Positions 47,703 through 58,862 of a stretch of DNA of 64,000 bases are shown piece by piece. A model generated the notes under the pieces. The model searched no databases. It was not told the origin of the DNA and worked only from the letters and a program-made list of their open reading frames with translations. Location of the stretch: contig OW386289.2 of assembly GCA_936432065.2 (NCBI GenBank), positions 14,989,077-15,053,076 on the forward strand, written 5' to 3'. The translations under genes were made by a program, and so were the position numbers. Source of the stretch: Rutpela maculata (taxonomy: Eukaryota; Arthropoda; Insecta; Coleoptera; Cerambycidae). The stretch's first letter is position 1, and every line of letters starts with the position of its first letter.

Positions 47703-49362
47703 TCCATAGAATAGAATAGAATAGAGTAACTTTTTATTTGTGCAAAAATGTATAGAAATTGTACAAAAATAAACAGTTATGTCACAGAAACCTAGTAAAA
47801 GGTTTGTTCGTGACTCCTGTAATATTTACAATTTGTTGATAGGGCTGTAATAACGTTACATATAGAAAGTTTCTAAAAACAATAAAATAGTACTTACAAC
47901 TATAGTAAATCTAAATGAAATAGTACAAGGTACATTCTTACAATAAAATAATATAAAGTGTTAAGTTACTAATTTCACAAGTTTCTTATAAATACAATTA
48001 CTTAAATAGTACTTTTTACTAAAGTAAAATTGAAAATAAAATTCTTACACTAAAATAATATAAGGTTTTAAGTAATGTACTAATTCTACAAGCTAGGGTA
48101 TTCTATAATAGCAAAAATGTAGGACGCTAGATAAATATGTGATCAAGATTTAAATCCACATTTTAATTTTTTTATTGTATAAAATGATGCTGCCATTAAA
48201 TAGTCTAAGTTCATTCGGTAGTATATTGTAAATTTTAGATAGGTAATACAGGAAATATTTTTGAGTTGTCGTTTTGTGTGAGATAGGAAGTATACATTTA
48301 TGATTTTTTATCGCTCTGGTGTTATATTCATGTTCAACGGGTTACGGAATTTTTATGCTTATAATAATATTTCAGTATATCAAATACATACAGTTCTCTT
48401 AAAGTGAAAACATTAAAATTCGAGAACAAGATTCTAGTTGGGTAACGCATTGGTTTCCTAAGGATGGTTTTAATAATTATTTTCTGGCAGACAAATACTT
48501 TTTCTAGATTATTTTTATAAATTCCACCCCAGGACAGAATGCCATAAGTTAACAAAGGCTGTACAAGAGCATAGTAACAATTCCTAATCAAATTATTATT
48601 AAGAATGCCGCTTAGACTTTTAAATATGAACATGCATTTTTTAAATCTTTTTGTTAAACAGTTAATGTGTTCATGCCATTTAAGAGACTGATCAATGATT
48701 ACGCCAAGGTATTTGATGTTATTAGTTTGTTCAATATACGAGGGACAATTACATGCATTTCGATTGCATATATCCTGGTGTAAAATTAATTGATTTAAAT
48801 TGACTGTTACGAAGTGAAAAACATATACATTTTGATTTTGATGTATTCAGTTTTAGCAAACTGCTATTCAACCATATTGTTATAAGTTGTAATGTGTTCA
48901 GATTTTGAGCGAACATCCTCCCAAGAATCACCGCTAATGTGAATAACTGTATCGTCGGCATAAGCAAAGATACTCACACTATCCGTATCAGTATTTATAA
49001 ACAAATCATTAACGTAAATTATGAAAAGTACAGGGCCAAGGACTGTACCTTGTGGTACACCACACGTTACTGTTGATTCGCTACTCCTTTCATTATTTGA
49101 TACAACATATTGTTGTCTGTTGCTGAGATAAGTTTTTATTAAATTATAGGAACAGCCTCGGACCCCGTACATTTCTAATTTTTCCAGAAGCTTTACATGG
49201 CTGATAGTATCAAATGCCTTTGCTAGATCTAGAAAGATAGTAGCTGTCGGTACGCTTTTATTTACATCATTATACATTTTTGTTGTCAAGGCCGTAATTG
49301 CATCCTGGGTGCATTTATTTTGTCTGAATCCGAATTGATTATTTGAAAGGATGTTGTTTTCA
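47703..49362 (-). pseudogene. LINE reverse-transcriptase fragment (CR1/Jockey-like), 5' truncated
   Basis: Inserted in the right TIR of the mariner-type element. RT motifs on the minus strand: NNQFGFR (49330), IFLDLAKAFDTISH (49215), CGVPQGTVLGPVLFIIYVNDL (49030; intact Gln) and FAYADDTVIHIS (48950). A thumb/C-terminal segment PLLTYGILSWGG follows (about 48530). Frames change at least twice. The 3' end carries AATAAA and a short (TATTC)n tail at 47703-47720, so the orientation and 3' end are clear. The 5' end is a dead-on-arrival truncation at about 49362, with short TTCCAT/TTTCAT flanks as a possible duplication. Confidence 0.85.
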
Positions 49363-50036
49363 TGAAATGAAAAAATGGGAAAAACATTTCTAAATCCAAA
49401 GAAATGAACAAAATAGGCCAATTTTACATTTAATTTGTTGAGAAATACCCTTTTATTCAAATTCAAAGCCTACTTCGAAATTTTTTAAATTTGTTCCTGA
49501 ATTTCAAGGCCAACTGGAAAGGTTATTTTTCATCCGATTTTAAATCTGAAAAAAGCGTTGGAAAGAGAAATTACAGCTTAATGAGAAAAGTGACTTTAAT
49601 ATATAATATACATTTAAAATAAGAAAGTCGTGGCAATTTCCGGCCATATCTTTTTACCATCGAGTGGTCAAAATGTGGTCATTGATACCTATATTTGATT
49701 TCCCAAATTTCATAATTTTATTTTTAAAACTGTATAAAAAAGTGGAGGGGGATAGGTACTTTCTGAGTCACCCGGTATAGGTTGTCCTATTTAAACATTT
49801 GATTTTTATGTAAATTCAGTCGAAACCGAAAGTCGGCCATTTTGGTTCTTTACCTCATATGATTGGAAATTTCATCCCATATCACTACACCAAATTTGAA
49901 AAAAGTCCGTTTGCCCATTCAAAAGTTACAAGAGTATCCCTATCGGCTGAGCCACCCGGTAAAGTTGACTACACACTTGTTAAGCGTGTAAAAAATGTCG
50001 GCGTCTTTGGCGATGCGATGCCAAGAATAGTACACT

Positions 50037-50779
50037 CAGTGTTACCAATTGGTGGGTATTTACCCGAATTGCGGGGATTTTACTGATGTGTGGGTATTTT
50101 GGTGGGTAATGGCTTCATGTGGGTAAAATGCGGGTATTTTGAGATCTGGCACAAGTGAGCTCTATACATACTTACTGGAGTGTGCTCGCAAAGGGGGTAA
50201 AGCTCGCATCCGCAGGTTTTCTGTCTCTGCTGCCCAATACATATTTTAACAAGTGCGAGGGAGACACAGAACCTTTCCACTATTGTTCGAGTTCACTCCA
50301 TTGGCTATTTTATTTCGTGCTCGTTCAAAGTGAACACAATCAGTAAGCAACCAATAGAGATTGAGGATTTCAAAAATACCTCGATTTGATTGGGTGCTTA
50401 GTGACTGCAATCAGTTCGTTCGGCATGAAAGAAAACAGCTATTATGTATAGAGCTCACTGGCTGGTGCTGTGTCAGAGTTCTGTTATTTTTTTAATAGTT
50501 TATGTTGCGTTTTATATTTATTTAAAAAGTACCCATTAAATTATGTATTTATATTGTTTTATCGTCTTCCCATTCCTTCGTACGAGCATCACTATTAAAC
50601 CAGTGAAAATTTTTAGCACCAAACCAAGCCACAAAAAACCAAAAAAAAAAAAAAATGCAATGCCTATCTGTTTTTCCAGTGTTGGTATTTTAGTGGGTAA
50701 TTTCATATAGTTGGCGGGTAATGCGGGTATTTTCTTTGTGATTTTGCGGGTATTTAAAATCTACTGGTTGGCAACACTG
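50037..50779. mobile_element. hAT-like element, 8-bp TSD AGTACACT
   Basis: 743 bp with ends CAGTGTTACCAATTGG / CTGGTTGGCAACACTG and repeated GTGGGTATTT motifs near both ends. Exact AGTACACT lies at 50029-50036 and 50780-50787. It contains a nested foldback. It sits inside a further small inverted pair (GTCGGCG / CGCCGAC near 49998 and 50845). Confidence 0.9.
50154..50465. mobile_element. Nested foldback with TGAGCTCTATACAT ends
   Basis: AGTGAGCTCTATACAT at 50154 pairs with ATGTATAGAGCTCACT at 50450. It interrupts the hAT-like element between two GTGGGTATTT-rich blocks. The short ORFs inside (50080-50346) are not recognisable. Confidence 0.7.
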
Positions 50780-50901
50780 AGTACACTATAATGTACTGTT
50801 CTTGATGCGGTGCGACGTGTTTGAAGGTCAAAGGCGCCGACAATTTTTGAGTGCTTCGTAGACCTGAAGACAACTTTTTATATGCAAATGATCCTAGTTT
50901 C

Positions 50902-51486
50902 TACTTATGGGTAAACGCTGTTATTTTTTAATAACAGGTTTAACTGCTACTGCTATTTTGAAAATAACAGTTTAAAAATAACAGATCTCTGCAAATGTTA
51001 TTTCAGAGACGTTACTTTATACGTCATGCTGCTGCCGCTGGCCGACGGGCAGGAAAAATTGTTTGATTTTTATGTTTTATAGAGGTATTAATTAATTTTT
51101 TTTACGTTCATAACTAAAGTATAAATAATTTTATTTACATAAATCGTTTCTAAGCCTCAACCTTTAATTATTATTATTTCATGTTAAATTAATAAATAAA
51201 TATCAGCATAGATACATATAGGTATGTATATATTTATTTGTCTATGAATATTATAATCATAGATAAACTCGGGTACTACAGTACTATCTAATACAAATTA
51301 AATTTTTGTTGCTGAGATACTGATCTATTTGTGGTTTACCTATGCTATATAAACATTTTTTCTACGTCATGTCTCTTACCTGTTATTTTCTCACCTGTTA
51401 TTTTTGAACAGAAATAAACGTATGTTAATGCTATTTACAAATAACAGTTATAAAATAACATGTTGTTAAATAGCAACTCATCTCTA
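50902..51486. mobile_element. hAT-like element, TSD CTAGTTTC/CTAGTTTT
   Basis: 585 bp with degenerate ends TACTTATGGGTAAACGC / AGCAACTCATCTCTA. Repeated inverted TGTTATTT / AAATAACA motifs lie near both ends. The 8-bp flanks differ at one base. Confidence 0.72.
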
Positions 51487-51581
51487 CTAGTTTTTACTAT
51501 GTACGCAAACGAGACATCCGCAACTAGGACGACACCGTCAGGAAAACGTATTTCATATAAACTTACATATACAGCTCTTGA

Positions 51582-51813
51582 CAGTGGCGTAACTACATGG
51601 GGTGCAAGGGGTGCGGCGTACACGGACCTCAGAACTTAGAGGGCCTCACAGGGCCTCTAGGAGCTGCTATACATTGAAAAAAAAAGTTTTTTTATTTTAT
51701 GTTAAATAAACTGAATTATTTTATTTTAACGAAACTTATTTGTTTCATAAAGTTTAGGGGCGGCATCCAGATAATCTTGCACACGGGCCTCATCGGCTCT
51801 AGTTACGCCACTG
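51582..51813. mobile_element. hAT-like MITE, 8-bp TSD GCTCTTGA
   Basis: 232 bp, the second copy of the 29533-29753 family (CAGTGGCGTAACTACATGGG ends). Exact GCTCTTGA flanks lie at 51574-51581 and 51814-51821. Confidence 0.92.
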
Positions 51814-52020
51814 GCTCTTGAAGCATTTTACGACATTCTCTATAAATTAAAATCATGTTTAATGTATCTTGATTTATATGACAAATCATAATTAATAACA
51901 CACATTCACAAAGAAAACAATAATTGGGTACTCTAATACAGTTCTATTGACATATCAATTAACAAAAATGTGATTGAAATTAAGAAATATCATAACTATT
52001 TATTATTCCAAACGTAACTT

Positions 52021-52720
52021 CAATTAGGAAGTTTCCTATTTTAGAAATATCATGTACATTCAACCTCATTTAATAGTCTTTCAGATAACTAGTCAAACAA
52101 AAAAAAAATTATCCCGATATCTGAAATACTCACGAACTTATTCAATTTCTTATTTGAATACTTCGCCTCGGCTGAAGTCCACCGTGACGTCACAATACAT
52201 AACGCGCTGACTTGCCATGTCGGCGGCCCGCCGTATGTTCCCTTTATTTAGTATATGTGCTCGATTTTCTGAAATGTCACAAAATGTCACTTTTGATTCG
52301 TTCGTGCCGAGCCGAATTTTCGAATTTCGCCGTGCAATTTACGATCAGGTTTATCTGGAAGACTTCCTCTTTACGTCACGACATCATACGGCCGTCCCAA
52401 TGGTGTTTTTCGAAAAATATGAACGTGTCAAAATTGCATGTTTTAGCAATTTTTTCGGCTCTCAAATGCAAGCTGGCTATAAACTGCCGGTGCCTGCTCT
52501 AGCGAGTATAAAGGTGCCCGCTCCCGCTCGCTGTTGGCGGAATCATGTATTGTGACGTAATCGAGCTCAGCCCAGATGATCGCAGCATTTTAAACTTGGA
52601 AGGACCATAACTTTTTTATTTATAGAGATAATTTAAAAAAAAAATTACAGATGTTTTTTAGATTTTTACGACTATTTATTACGAGAAAATGAGAAAAATG
52701 GAAACTTCCTAATTGTATTT
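52021..52720. repeat. Foldback with a GC-richer core
   Basis: CAATTAGGAAGTTTCC (52021) pairs with GGAAACTTCCTAATTG (52703). Inside, TGACGTCACAATACAT (52187) pairs with ATGTATTGTGACGT (52543). The core between has overlapping 96- and 112-codon ORFs (52212-52555), but I see no protein motif. They may simply reflect higher GC. Confidence 0.6.
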
Positions 52721-52974
52721 AATTTATAAGGTATGAGCTTATTGAGCTTCCTAGATATCAACTATTTTTAATATATTTAACCTAATAACAAAACAATTAT
52801 ATGAAAAATTCTTTAAATATGATTTTCTTTTCAAATTTGTAAATTAAATACAGATTGTCCCACTTAAAGAACTGAAATGTTTAAGAGATTACAATTATTC
52901 AAACGAAAATTCGTTCGATGAAACCCATTTTTCGAATAAACTGTTTTTGCAAGTCAAATTTTTGACTTTTTAGT

Positions 52975-53201
52975 TTAGAGCATTTGAGAACTTTGGAAAA
53001 TACCAAATTTTCGTTTCCGGCTAATTTTTGATGGTTGTGCCCCCACTGTTAATTTATTTTGTGGTCTGAAAACGCGTCCTTCAAATAAAACATTTGTTTC
53101 ATCGTCTTGTCTAGCTTGAAGAATTATTATGAATGGATGGTCAGCTGTGAACTGTTTTGGAGGTAATGCAATTCGCCCACAATGGAATCGAACACCACAT
53201 C
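52975..53201 (-). CDS. Serpin alternative C-terminal exon C1 (RCL and tail)
   Basis: The acceptor TTTATTTTAG ends at 53202. The exon starts in the phase left by a hinge exon such as 1629-1770. It encodes a distal loop segment CGVRFHCGRIALPPKQ, then the serpin signature FTADHPFIIIL and NVLFEGRVFRP (strand 5B and C-terminus). In an inhibitory serpin this exon sets protease specificity. Counting back from the conserved Phe, the Arg of CGR is a reasonable P1, though hinge length makes this uncertain. Where its sister exon ends with a stop right after GRPQY, this one reads on for about 25 residues to a stop at 52975-52977. No serpin body lies directly upstream on this strand in the window, so its parent gene is further right. 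Confidence 0.82.
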
Positions 53202-53246
53202 CTAAAATAAAGAATGCATCATCAATTTCTCATAACACATTGTGTA

Positions 53247-54160
53247 CACTCAAAGAAATAGTATGGGTAAATTCAACAAAAAAAAATGGTTAACCAACAA
53301 TATCGTTAATTTTGTTAAACCAAACTATATTGATGGTATTTTTAAACAAGAGGTGATTGTTATTTTAATTAATAAAAAGTTGTCGTACAACAAAACAAAC
53401 ATTAACTTAAAAAATAGATTAATAAGACTATTATTTTGTTCGTCTGACTATTATTTTGTTGAATTCTGTCAAATGAAACTAGATAATAGTATATTTTATT
53501 TTTAACTATTATCGAATTGTAATTCTAACCCAGTATTAGTTCGCTGTATTATTGTACTTGGTAGATAAACCAATATTATTGTCGTCTTCTAGAAGTTCTA
53601 AAAGAATTACCATAAAATTTGCTTGCTTACCACGTAGTCTATTACAGAAATTATTCCCAGATGACGCCACATACAAATCACTGACAATAATCAATCATGC
53701 ATTATCTTATATTCTTATGAATTTATAGAAAATTAATAACATGATTGCAATGTTCAAATTCTCTCAGGGATCATCGATATATTTGGATGGATCTTATAAA
53801 AGATCTCTAATCTTTGGTTTGGGTGGTCTGATGTCTCAATACTGAGACTTTGGCTAACCAAAAAAAACTTCATCATACAATAATTATGTAGATCAACCTA
53901 AAAATTAGTTAGTGAACAAAAAACAAAGTCGTTGTACTATTTAATTGTAGACCAAATTGAAAATGGTTAGTGAACATAAAAAAATGTCATTGTACTATTT
54001 AATTTGTTACGAGAAGATATGATTATTAAACTACTATTTGTTTACGAAAACAAATAAAGTTGTATAACTATTCTTTTCTGATTGATTTAACTATGAAACT
54101 AGATAGGCGCGATTTCATATGCTCTATTTGGTTGAATTTACCTATCATTTTCTTTGAGTG
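53247..54160. mobile_element. Non-autonomous element, CACTCAAAGAAA ends, TA target
   Basis: 914 bp with ends CACTCAAAGAAATAGTATGG / ATCATTTTCTTTGAGTG continuing as GGTAAATTCAAC / GTTGAATTTACC. It is flanked by TA at 53245-53246 and 54161-54162. The 87-codon ORF at 53242-53505 has no motif. Confidence 0.85.
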
Positions 54161-54424
54161 TATCTAGTAGTAAAAAACATATATTCCCGGACGACGGACG
54201 ACGATATAAATTGTTAGCCGATGCCAACAAGTATTGAAATCCGGGAATGTGCTTTTGCAACGAGGTACAGATACTATTTTTTATGAAATCGCAATCAATA
54301 TCATTATAAATATATAAAAATAAAAATATATATATACATGTTAAAATATATATAAAAAGCGGTCCGGGATTTCCACTTTCCCGGCCTAAGCCCAGAAAGT
54401 AACATTCATATATAAAAACTAGGC

Positions 54425-54920
54425 CCATAAAACGATATCCTACATCAGTAGTGGGGTGGGGCTGGTGATGGGGGTAGATGAAGTAAAAAACATTTTGAAG
54501 TTTTTGGTTCTTAGACACACACGAGTATACACACTAACTCATAATTCTTTTATCGTCCCCTTTAATAATGGAATGGGGGTGGTAATGGGGGTGGCTAATG
54601 TCAAAAATTTTTTAAGACCTTATAGCTTCTCTTGTATATACTATATACCAATTTTAAGGACTCTTACCTGCTTGTTTTATCTATTTACCCCAATTTACCC
54701 CTTCAACGGAATATGATGAAAATATAATCTAGTTCCAGATCACGTTAAAATACATAGGTACTTTCTTAAACGGTTCCTGAGTAATCGTGCGCACAAAAAA
54801 AAAAGTTACAGAATTTTTTCTTTTCGCTCAAACTTAAAATTACGACGTTTCATGATATTCTAATAAGCCTATTTGAACAATAAAAATTTTCAAACATTTT
54901 TTTGTCGTTACTATACGGGA
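54425..54920 (+). repeat. R1 interspersed repeat, partial copy
   Basis: Shares CCATAAAACGATATCC, GTAGTGGGG, AATGGGGGTGGCTAATG and TCTCTTGTATATACTA with 2890-3562. The extreme 5' and 3' ends are missing. Confidence 0.65.
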
Positions 54921-55873
54921 GATCTGGGAGAGTTTTCACAAATTAATTTTTAAAATTTTAAGTTTTGAAAATTTAAAAAAATTAAAAACACTAGGTAATA
55001 TATCTTCATACAGTATCGGAAAATGTTTGTTTCGGTACGGCAATAAGAGCAAGCGAGAGCGAAGCAATCAATGATGTACATAATTCACTTGAAGGGGCGT
55101 GTCTTTATTGTGGGCGGTCGGTTAATAGCACAATGCCAAACGCAGGACTTTCTGATTCTGTATATTGGAACACTTCTTGCAAATATTAGTTAATTTTCCT
55201 TGGTAAATAGCGATACGGAAAAATATTTTCTAGTGCCATGTATTTGTCCCAAATCTCCCTCTTGCGAGGGAGAGTTGGGACTAGCGATGGGGAAATTTGG
55301 GACAGGTAATTAAATCTTCACAAAGATATGGAAAAATATTTAATTATTGCAAAAAATAACAAAGAGAAAGAATAAACTTCATTCAAAAATTTGACAAACA
55401 CTCAGAAGAAAAACAAAAATATATTGCAACTAACGATACAAATTTTTACTAACGCAAATCACTAATACTGCAAAAATATTTACGTGGAAATTCGATCATA
55501 TTTTTGAAACGACAGGATTGTTCTTTTTTTTTCTTGTAGCGTAACGGCATACCTAAAAACGATCCAAATAATATAAGAAAATTAATTCATTCATGGAATG
55601 GGACATAGGATGGACCAACTCTCCCTTAAAATAACGTCCCAACTCACCCTCACGACTCGGTGTCACTAAAAGTGACCATATTGCTTTTAGGTGAAAGCAG
55701 GGCTGGGTGAAAGTGAGTCATGAAATGATCCCAACATTTGATAGCTAAAACCATGATGTAAGGAGATATGATGTGTACAAATGAAGGTCTCATTTTCGGC
55801 CTCTACTGCGCCTTCCCAAACGCCGTCATGTTTAATATATCTGTCATTTATTTATGTTGACAAAGCAGTTGAA
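54921..55873. other. No gene recognised
   Basis: Contains a local palindrome TCCCTCTTGCGAGGGA near 55257 between TGTCCCAAATC and GTTGGGAC segments. Otherwise non-coding. Confidence 0.4.
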
Positions 55874-56390
55874 ATGTCAGGTTGTTCAGTACAAAGTTGC
55901 AAAAATTGTAACGTGAACAGCAAAAATAGTAATATTAGTTACTTTTGATTCCTAAAGGATGAAAATATTGTAAAAATATGAATTAATTCTTGTGACCGCG
56001 ACGTAGTTAACCTCAACGACGGTAAGTTAAAATGAAACTGTAGTCTGATAAAACTAGAAAATAATTCGTAAATATTTTTTCAGGCAAGATAGTTTTAGCC
56101 TTAACGAAGTAGACACTGAGAATACTAAATTACGAGCTGAAGATCTTGAAGTGCACGTTGAAATTTCAGAACTAAAGGATGAAAGTTCCATTGAAAAAAG
56201 CAACTGAAAAGATGGCGAAAGATCACAATAAAGAGTATATGAAATTTTGAAATTCACACATTTCATAATTGAACAAATTTAACGGCTCAATAAAAAGTGT
56301 ATGAAGTGGTCCTTTGAAGACATTACTTCTGCAATAACCACTACGGAGCGTGTCACCCAGGGTTACAGATTTTTAAGAAAGAAAAAATGA
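55874..56390 (+). pseudogene. THAP / P-element-type transposase remnant
   Basis: ATG 55874 opens MSGCSVQSCKNCNV, then after a stop FLKDENIVK and INSCDRD. This is the spacing of the C2CH zinc finger of THAP proteins (Met, Cys pair near the start, an F.KD segment, then a W.. region). About 150 bp later a Leu/Glu-rich stretch, TENTKLRAEDLEVHVEISEL, looks like the coiled coil that follows. A last piece, KWSFEDITSAITTTERVTQGYRFLRKK ending at 56390, matches the start of the THAP9/P-element transposase core (W..eDI..AI.LR..s..aY.fLR). I split that piece only descriptively: KWSFEDITSAI at about 56300-56335 and YRFLRKK at about 56363-56387. Stops and lost sequence make it non-functional. It could be a domesticated-gene relic instead. 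Confidence 0.6.
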
Positions 56391-57729
56391 GTGCATTATA
56401 ATATTATATAAAACTACTTAACAACGTAACAATTTAATATAAATATTAAATATAATATAATAATGGGAAATGCTATTTTATTATGAATACATGTTTTCTC
56501 TGTAAACTAATATTGATTGTTTAATTTATTGTACAGCATTCCTTAGATTAGCTAATGAACAATATCGATACCTGTGAAGTTGGTCTGCAATTTTCGATAT
56601 TGAAATATATTTGAATGCGAATCATTTGCTCGTCAGTTTCTTTTGTTTGCTTGCTGCTTAAAAAATTTACCCACTTTTGAATATCATTATAAATAATGAC
56701 GAGCAAACAGAGACAATAGATGAGAAAACAAGCAAATTGCCCAATTTGCTGTTTTGTTATTGTTATTTTTTTTAATCAATGGAAGCAGTGAGCTATCCAT
56801 TTCAAATCTCTATGTTTAATGTTTAAATTTCGAAAATAGGGGACCAATTTTACGAATTTAACATCTACTGATCTATCTTGATGCATACGAACCTAATGTA
56901 CTTTCGCGAAATTATTGATACTTCCATATACATTCTTAAAAATGTCCATCTTAATTGGCCCTAAGTGCATACTTATTTGGTATATTGCCTATTTGCTCAT
57001 CACTCGGCAAAAACTGCTATGCAAACATCGACCTACTTGTATGCAAAGTACAGAGCACAAATATAAACTTTCATTATACCAGGGAATTCCTATATTCATT
57101 AATGTTTCATAAATATTTTATTAGACTTGTCATGTTCTGTGTGATGCTTATTAGGTATTAATAATCATATTAATACTTTGCTTTTTATAAGCTATTAACT
57201 TAACCAAATAATTTATCTCTGGCCATTGCCAACTTTATGGAACTAAGCTAACTAAAATAACATAATTATGTGACAAGATAAATATAATTGTATTTTAAAT
57301 TTGCCGCTATTTAATGCCTGTTTCTCGTTCGTCAGAAATTCAACATGGACGCGATAGGGATTGGCTGATCCCCAAAGCTGCGCATAAGCACACCTTATCT
57401 ACTTACATCATGGCTAAAACGTCGGTCGTTACATGTAAAATAATTCTCCAGAAACACTTGCACCCTCAAAGCAATGAATTGGGTAATTTGAAAAAAAAAG
57501 TTACTTTTCAGGGCATAAAGCAATTCAAATTACCTGAGATTTGAAGTACACAACACATTGGCGAAATACGGCAGTTTATTTACTTCTCTCACAAATATAC
57601 ATAATCTGTATGACACACAATATCAAACTACCAACCAATCGGTATAAAAAGTCACTCTCCCAATTCTCCCATGGTACTAACTCCTAACTCTCTCACATCT
57701 CCCCTACTTCAATTGGACGTGGAAGTAAA
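56391..57729. other. No gene recognised
   Basis: AT-rich, with a weak inverted pair around 56625 and 56700 (ATTTGCTCGTCA / TGACGAGCAAA). The ORFs at 56915-57161 and 57314-57544 show no motif. Confidence 0.4.
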
Positions 57730-58255
57730 AAGCCATATAGTATATGCCCCAGCTATGACTTTTGTAAAAGCTATCAAAAGTCATGGTGGCTAAATGTTAT
57801 ATGAGTGAACCAGTATTATCTTCTGGAAATAAAACTAAAATAGTTTACCCTGATCTTCAATCTGAACAAAGAACTGATCACGAATCTTTTATTACTAGAA
57901 GGAATATGATCTATACTGGTGCGTTATCTAGTCTATAATATGACACTTTATATGTGCGATAAATGCAGAAATATCGGTATCGATCACGTACAGATTCTGT
58001 TTAGTATAGAATACCCATAACCATTTTCGAATAGATGACATAGATTTAATAAAGTGGTAATACTTTCTCCAAAACAGGAAATATCTTTGTCGGAGAACTT
58101 TACGGTTCTATATTGATGAGTTGTCGATACTATAACAATACTTTATATGTGCTATACATGTAAATCATGTATACTATATAGGGAAGTATATAAAGATAAT
58201 ACTTTATAATCGCTGTACAAATCAAATACAGAATATGTCTGCAGAGGAAACAGTT
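57730..58255 (+). repeat. Transposase-like fragment, first copy of a dispersed duplication
   Basis: Near-identical to parts of 59685-60600. Reads MTFVKAIKSH..., a gap, then VYPDLQSEQRTD. It lacks the internal codons (GYYCCAKCYIKGE) kept by the second copy. It also shows the empty sites for the two MITEs inserted in the second copy. Confidence 0.7.
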
Positions 58256-58382
58256 ATACTGTAAATATTCTATACAGTTGAAATTTTTATCGACAGATCT
58301 GTATAGAAAGAATATTGTCAAAACATAGTTCGCGCAAACCTGTATCGCTTGGTTATACGGGTCGCCCAGCACTGCACCATTA

Positions 58383-58531
58383 CCAAATTATCATACTTTT
58401 TATTTTGTTTAGCTATTTGTACATTTTATTTTGTATCGCATTTATTGTAAACTGATATATAAATGCGATACAAAATGAAATGTACAAATAGGTAAATAGA
58501 ATAAAAAGTATGATAATTTGGTAATTTGGTA
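58383..58531. repeat. Long near-perfect hairpin
   Basis: Arms of about 62 bp: CCAAATTATCATACTTTTTA pairs with TAAAAAGTATGATAATTTGG, and inner TTTTGTATCGCATTTA with TAAATGCGATACAAAA. It is followed by three GGTAATTTGG units. Confidence 0.85.
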
Positions 58532-58713
58532 ATTTGGTACCTACAACAAATTAAAACAATAAAATTGCTGCAGCCAGAGAATTCTTCATTCACTTTTTTT
58601 GATGTTTTATTTGACTCCACTCTATATTCACAACGAAATATACTGTGCCTAAGACTACACATATATATCTAATTGCACCATAATTTTAGTATTATTATAT
58701 TATATTTAGTAAA

Positions 58714-58862
58714 CTAGTATTGTGGTCTGCCAACTCGTCCTTCAAATAAAACGTTTGTTATATCGCCTCGTCCAGCTTGAAGAATTATTAAGAATGGATG
58801 GTCAGCTGTAAACTGTTTAGGAGGTAATGGAATTCGCCCACAACAGAGTCGAAGACCCATCC
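58714..58862 (-). CDS. Serpin alternative C-terminal exon C2 (RCL and tail)
   Basis: The acceptor TTTATTTTAG ends at 58863. The exon supplies the last two bases of a codon opened by a hinge exon ending like 1629-1770. It encodes MGLRLCCGRIPLPPKQ, then FTADHPFLIILQAG, and NVLFEGRVGRPQY with a TAG stop at 58714-58716. That is 48 residues plus stop, the normal length for a serpin RCL/C-terminal exon. It is a close paralogue of C1 (52975-53201). The sequence before the conserved tail is where they differ most, as in Manduca serpin-1, which swaps such exons by alternative splicing. The exon is intact. Its constant exons are not seen in the window and should lie to the right. Confidence 0.88.

Larger units (their letters stand above)
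35480..49777 (+). mobile_element. Mariner-type transposon with ~700-bp TIRs, expanded by insertions
   Basis: Ends TACCGGGTGAC / GTCACCCGGTA with TA at both flanks. The left TIR spans about 35480-36180. The right TIR spans about 47500-49777, interrupted by a LINE at about 47703-49362. Between them lies a transposase gene in three pieces. Subtracting the palindrome (36488-44083), the 44295-46759 element and the LINE leaves about 2.6 kb, a normal size for an autonomous element of this type. Confidence 0.8.
31813..49961. mobile_element. Outermost foldback (TACCGGGTGGCTCAG ends), split by nested insertions
   Basis: The left arm from 31813 and the right arm 49788-49961 are reverse complements (TGGCTCAG, TTTTGAATGGGC, ATATGGGATGAAATTTCCAAT). 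Arm sequence around GGATCC at 31995-32015 pairs with 35445-35470. Removing the element at 32107-35124 and the one at 35480-49777 leaves a foldback of roughly 0.8 kb. TA precedes the left end; the right flank reads AA, presumably mutated. Confidence 0.7.

Noticed and set aside
52212..52555. Overlapping 96- and 112-codon ORFs as a host gene
   Set aside because: They lie wholly inside a foldback with inverted ends. Two frames are open together, which suggests composition rather than coding.
52975..58862. Assigning the C1 and C2 exons to serpin gene B
   Set aside because: They lie upstream of gene B's body on the same strand, so they cannot be its downstream exons in a linear transcript.
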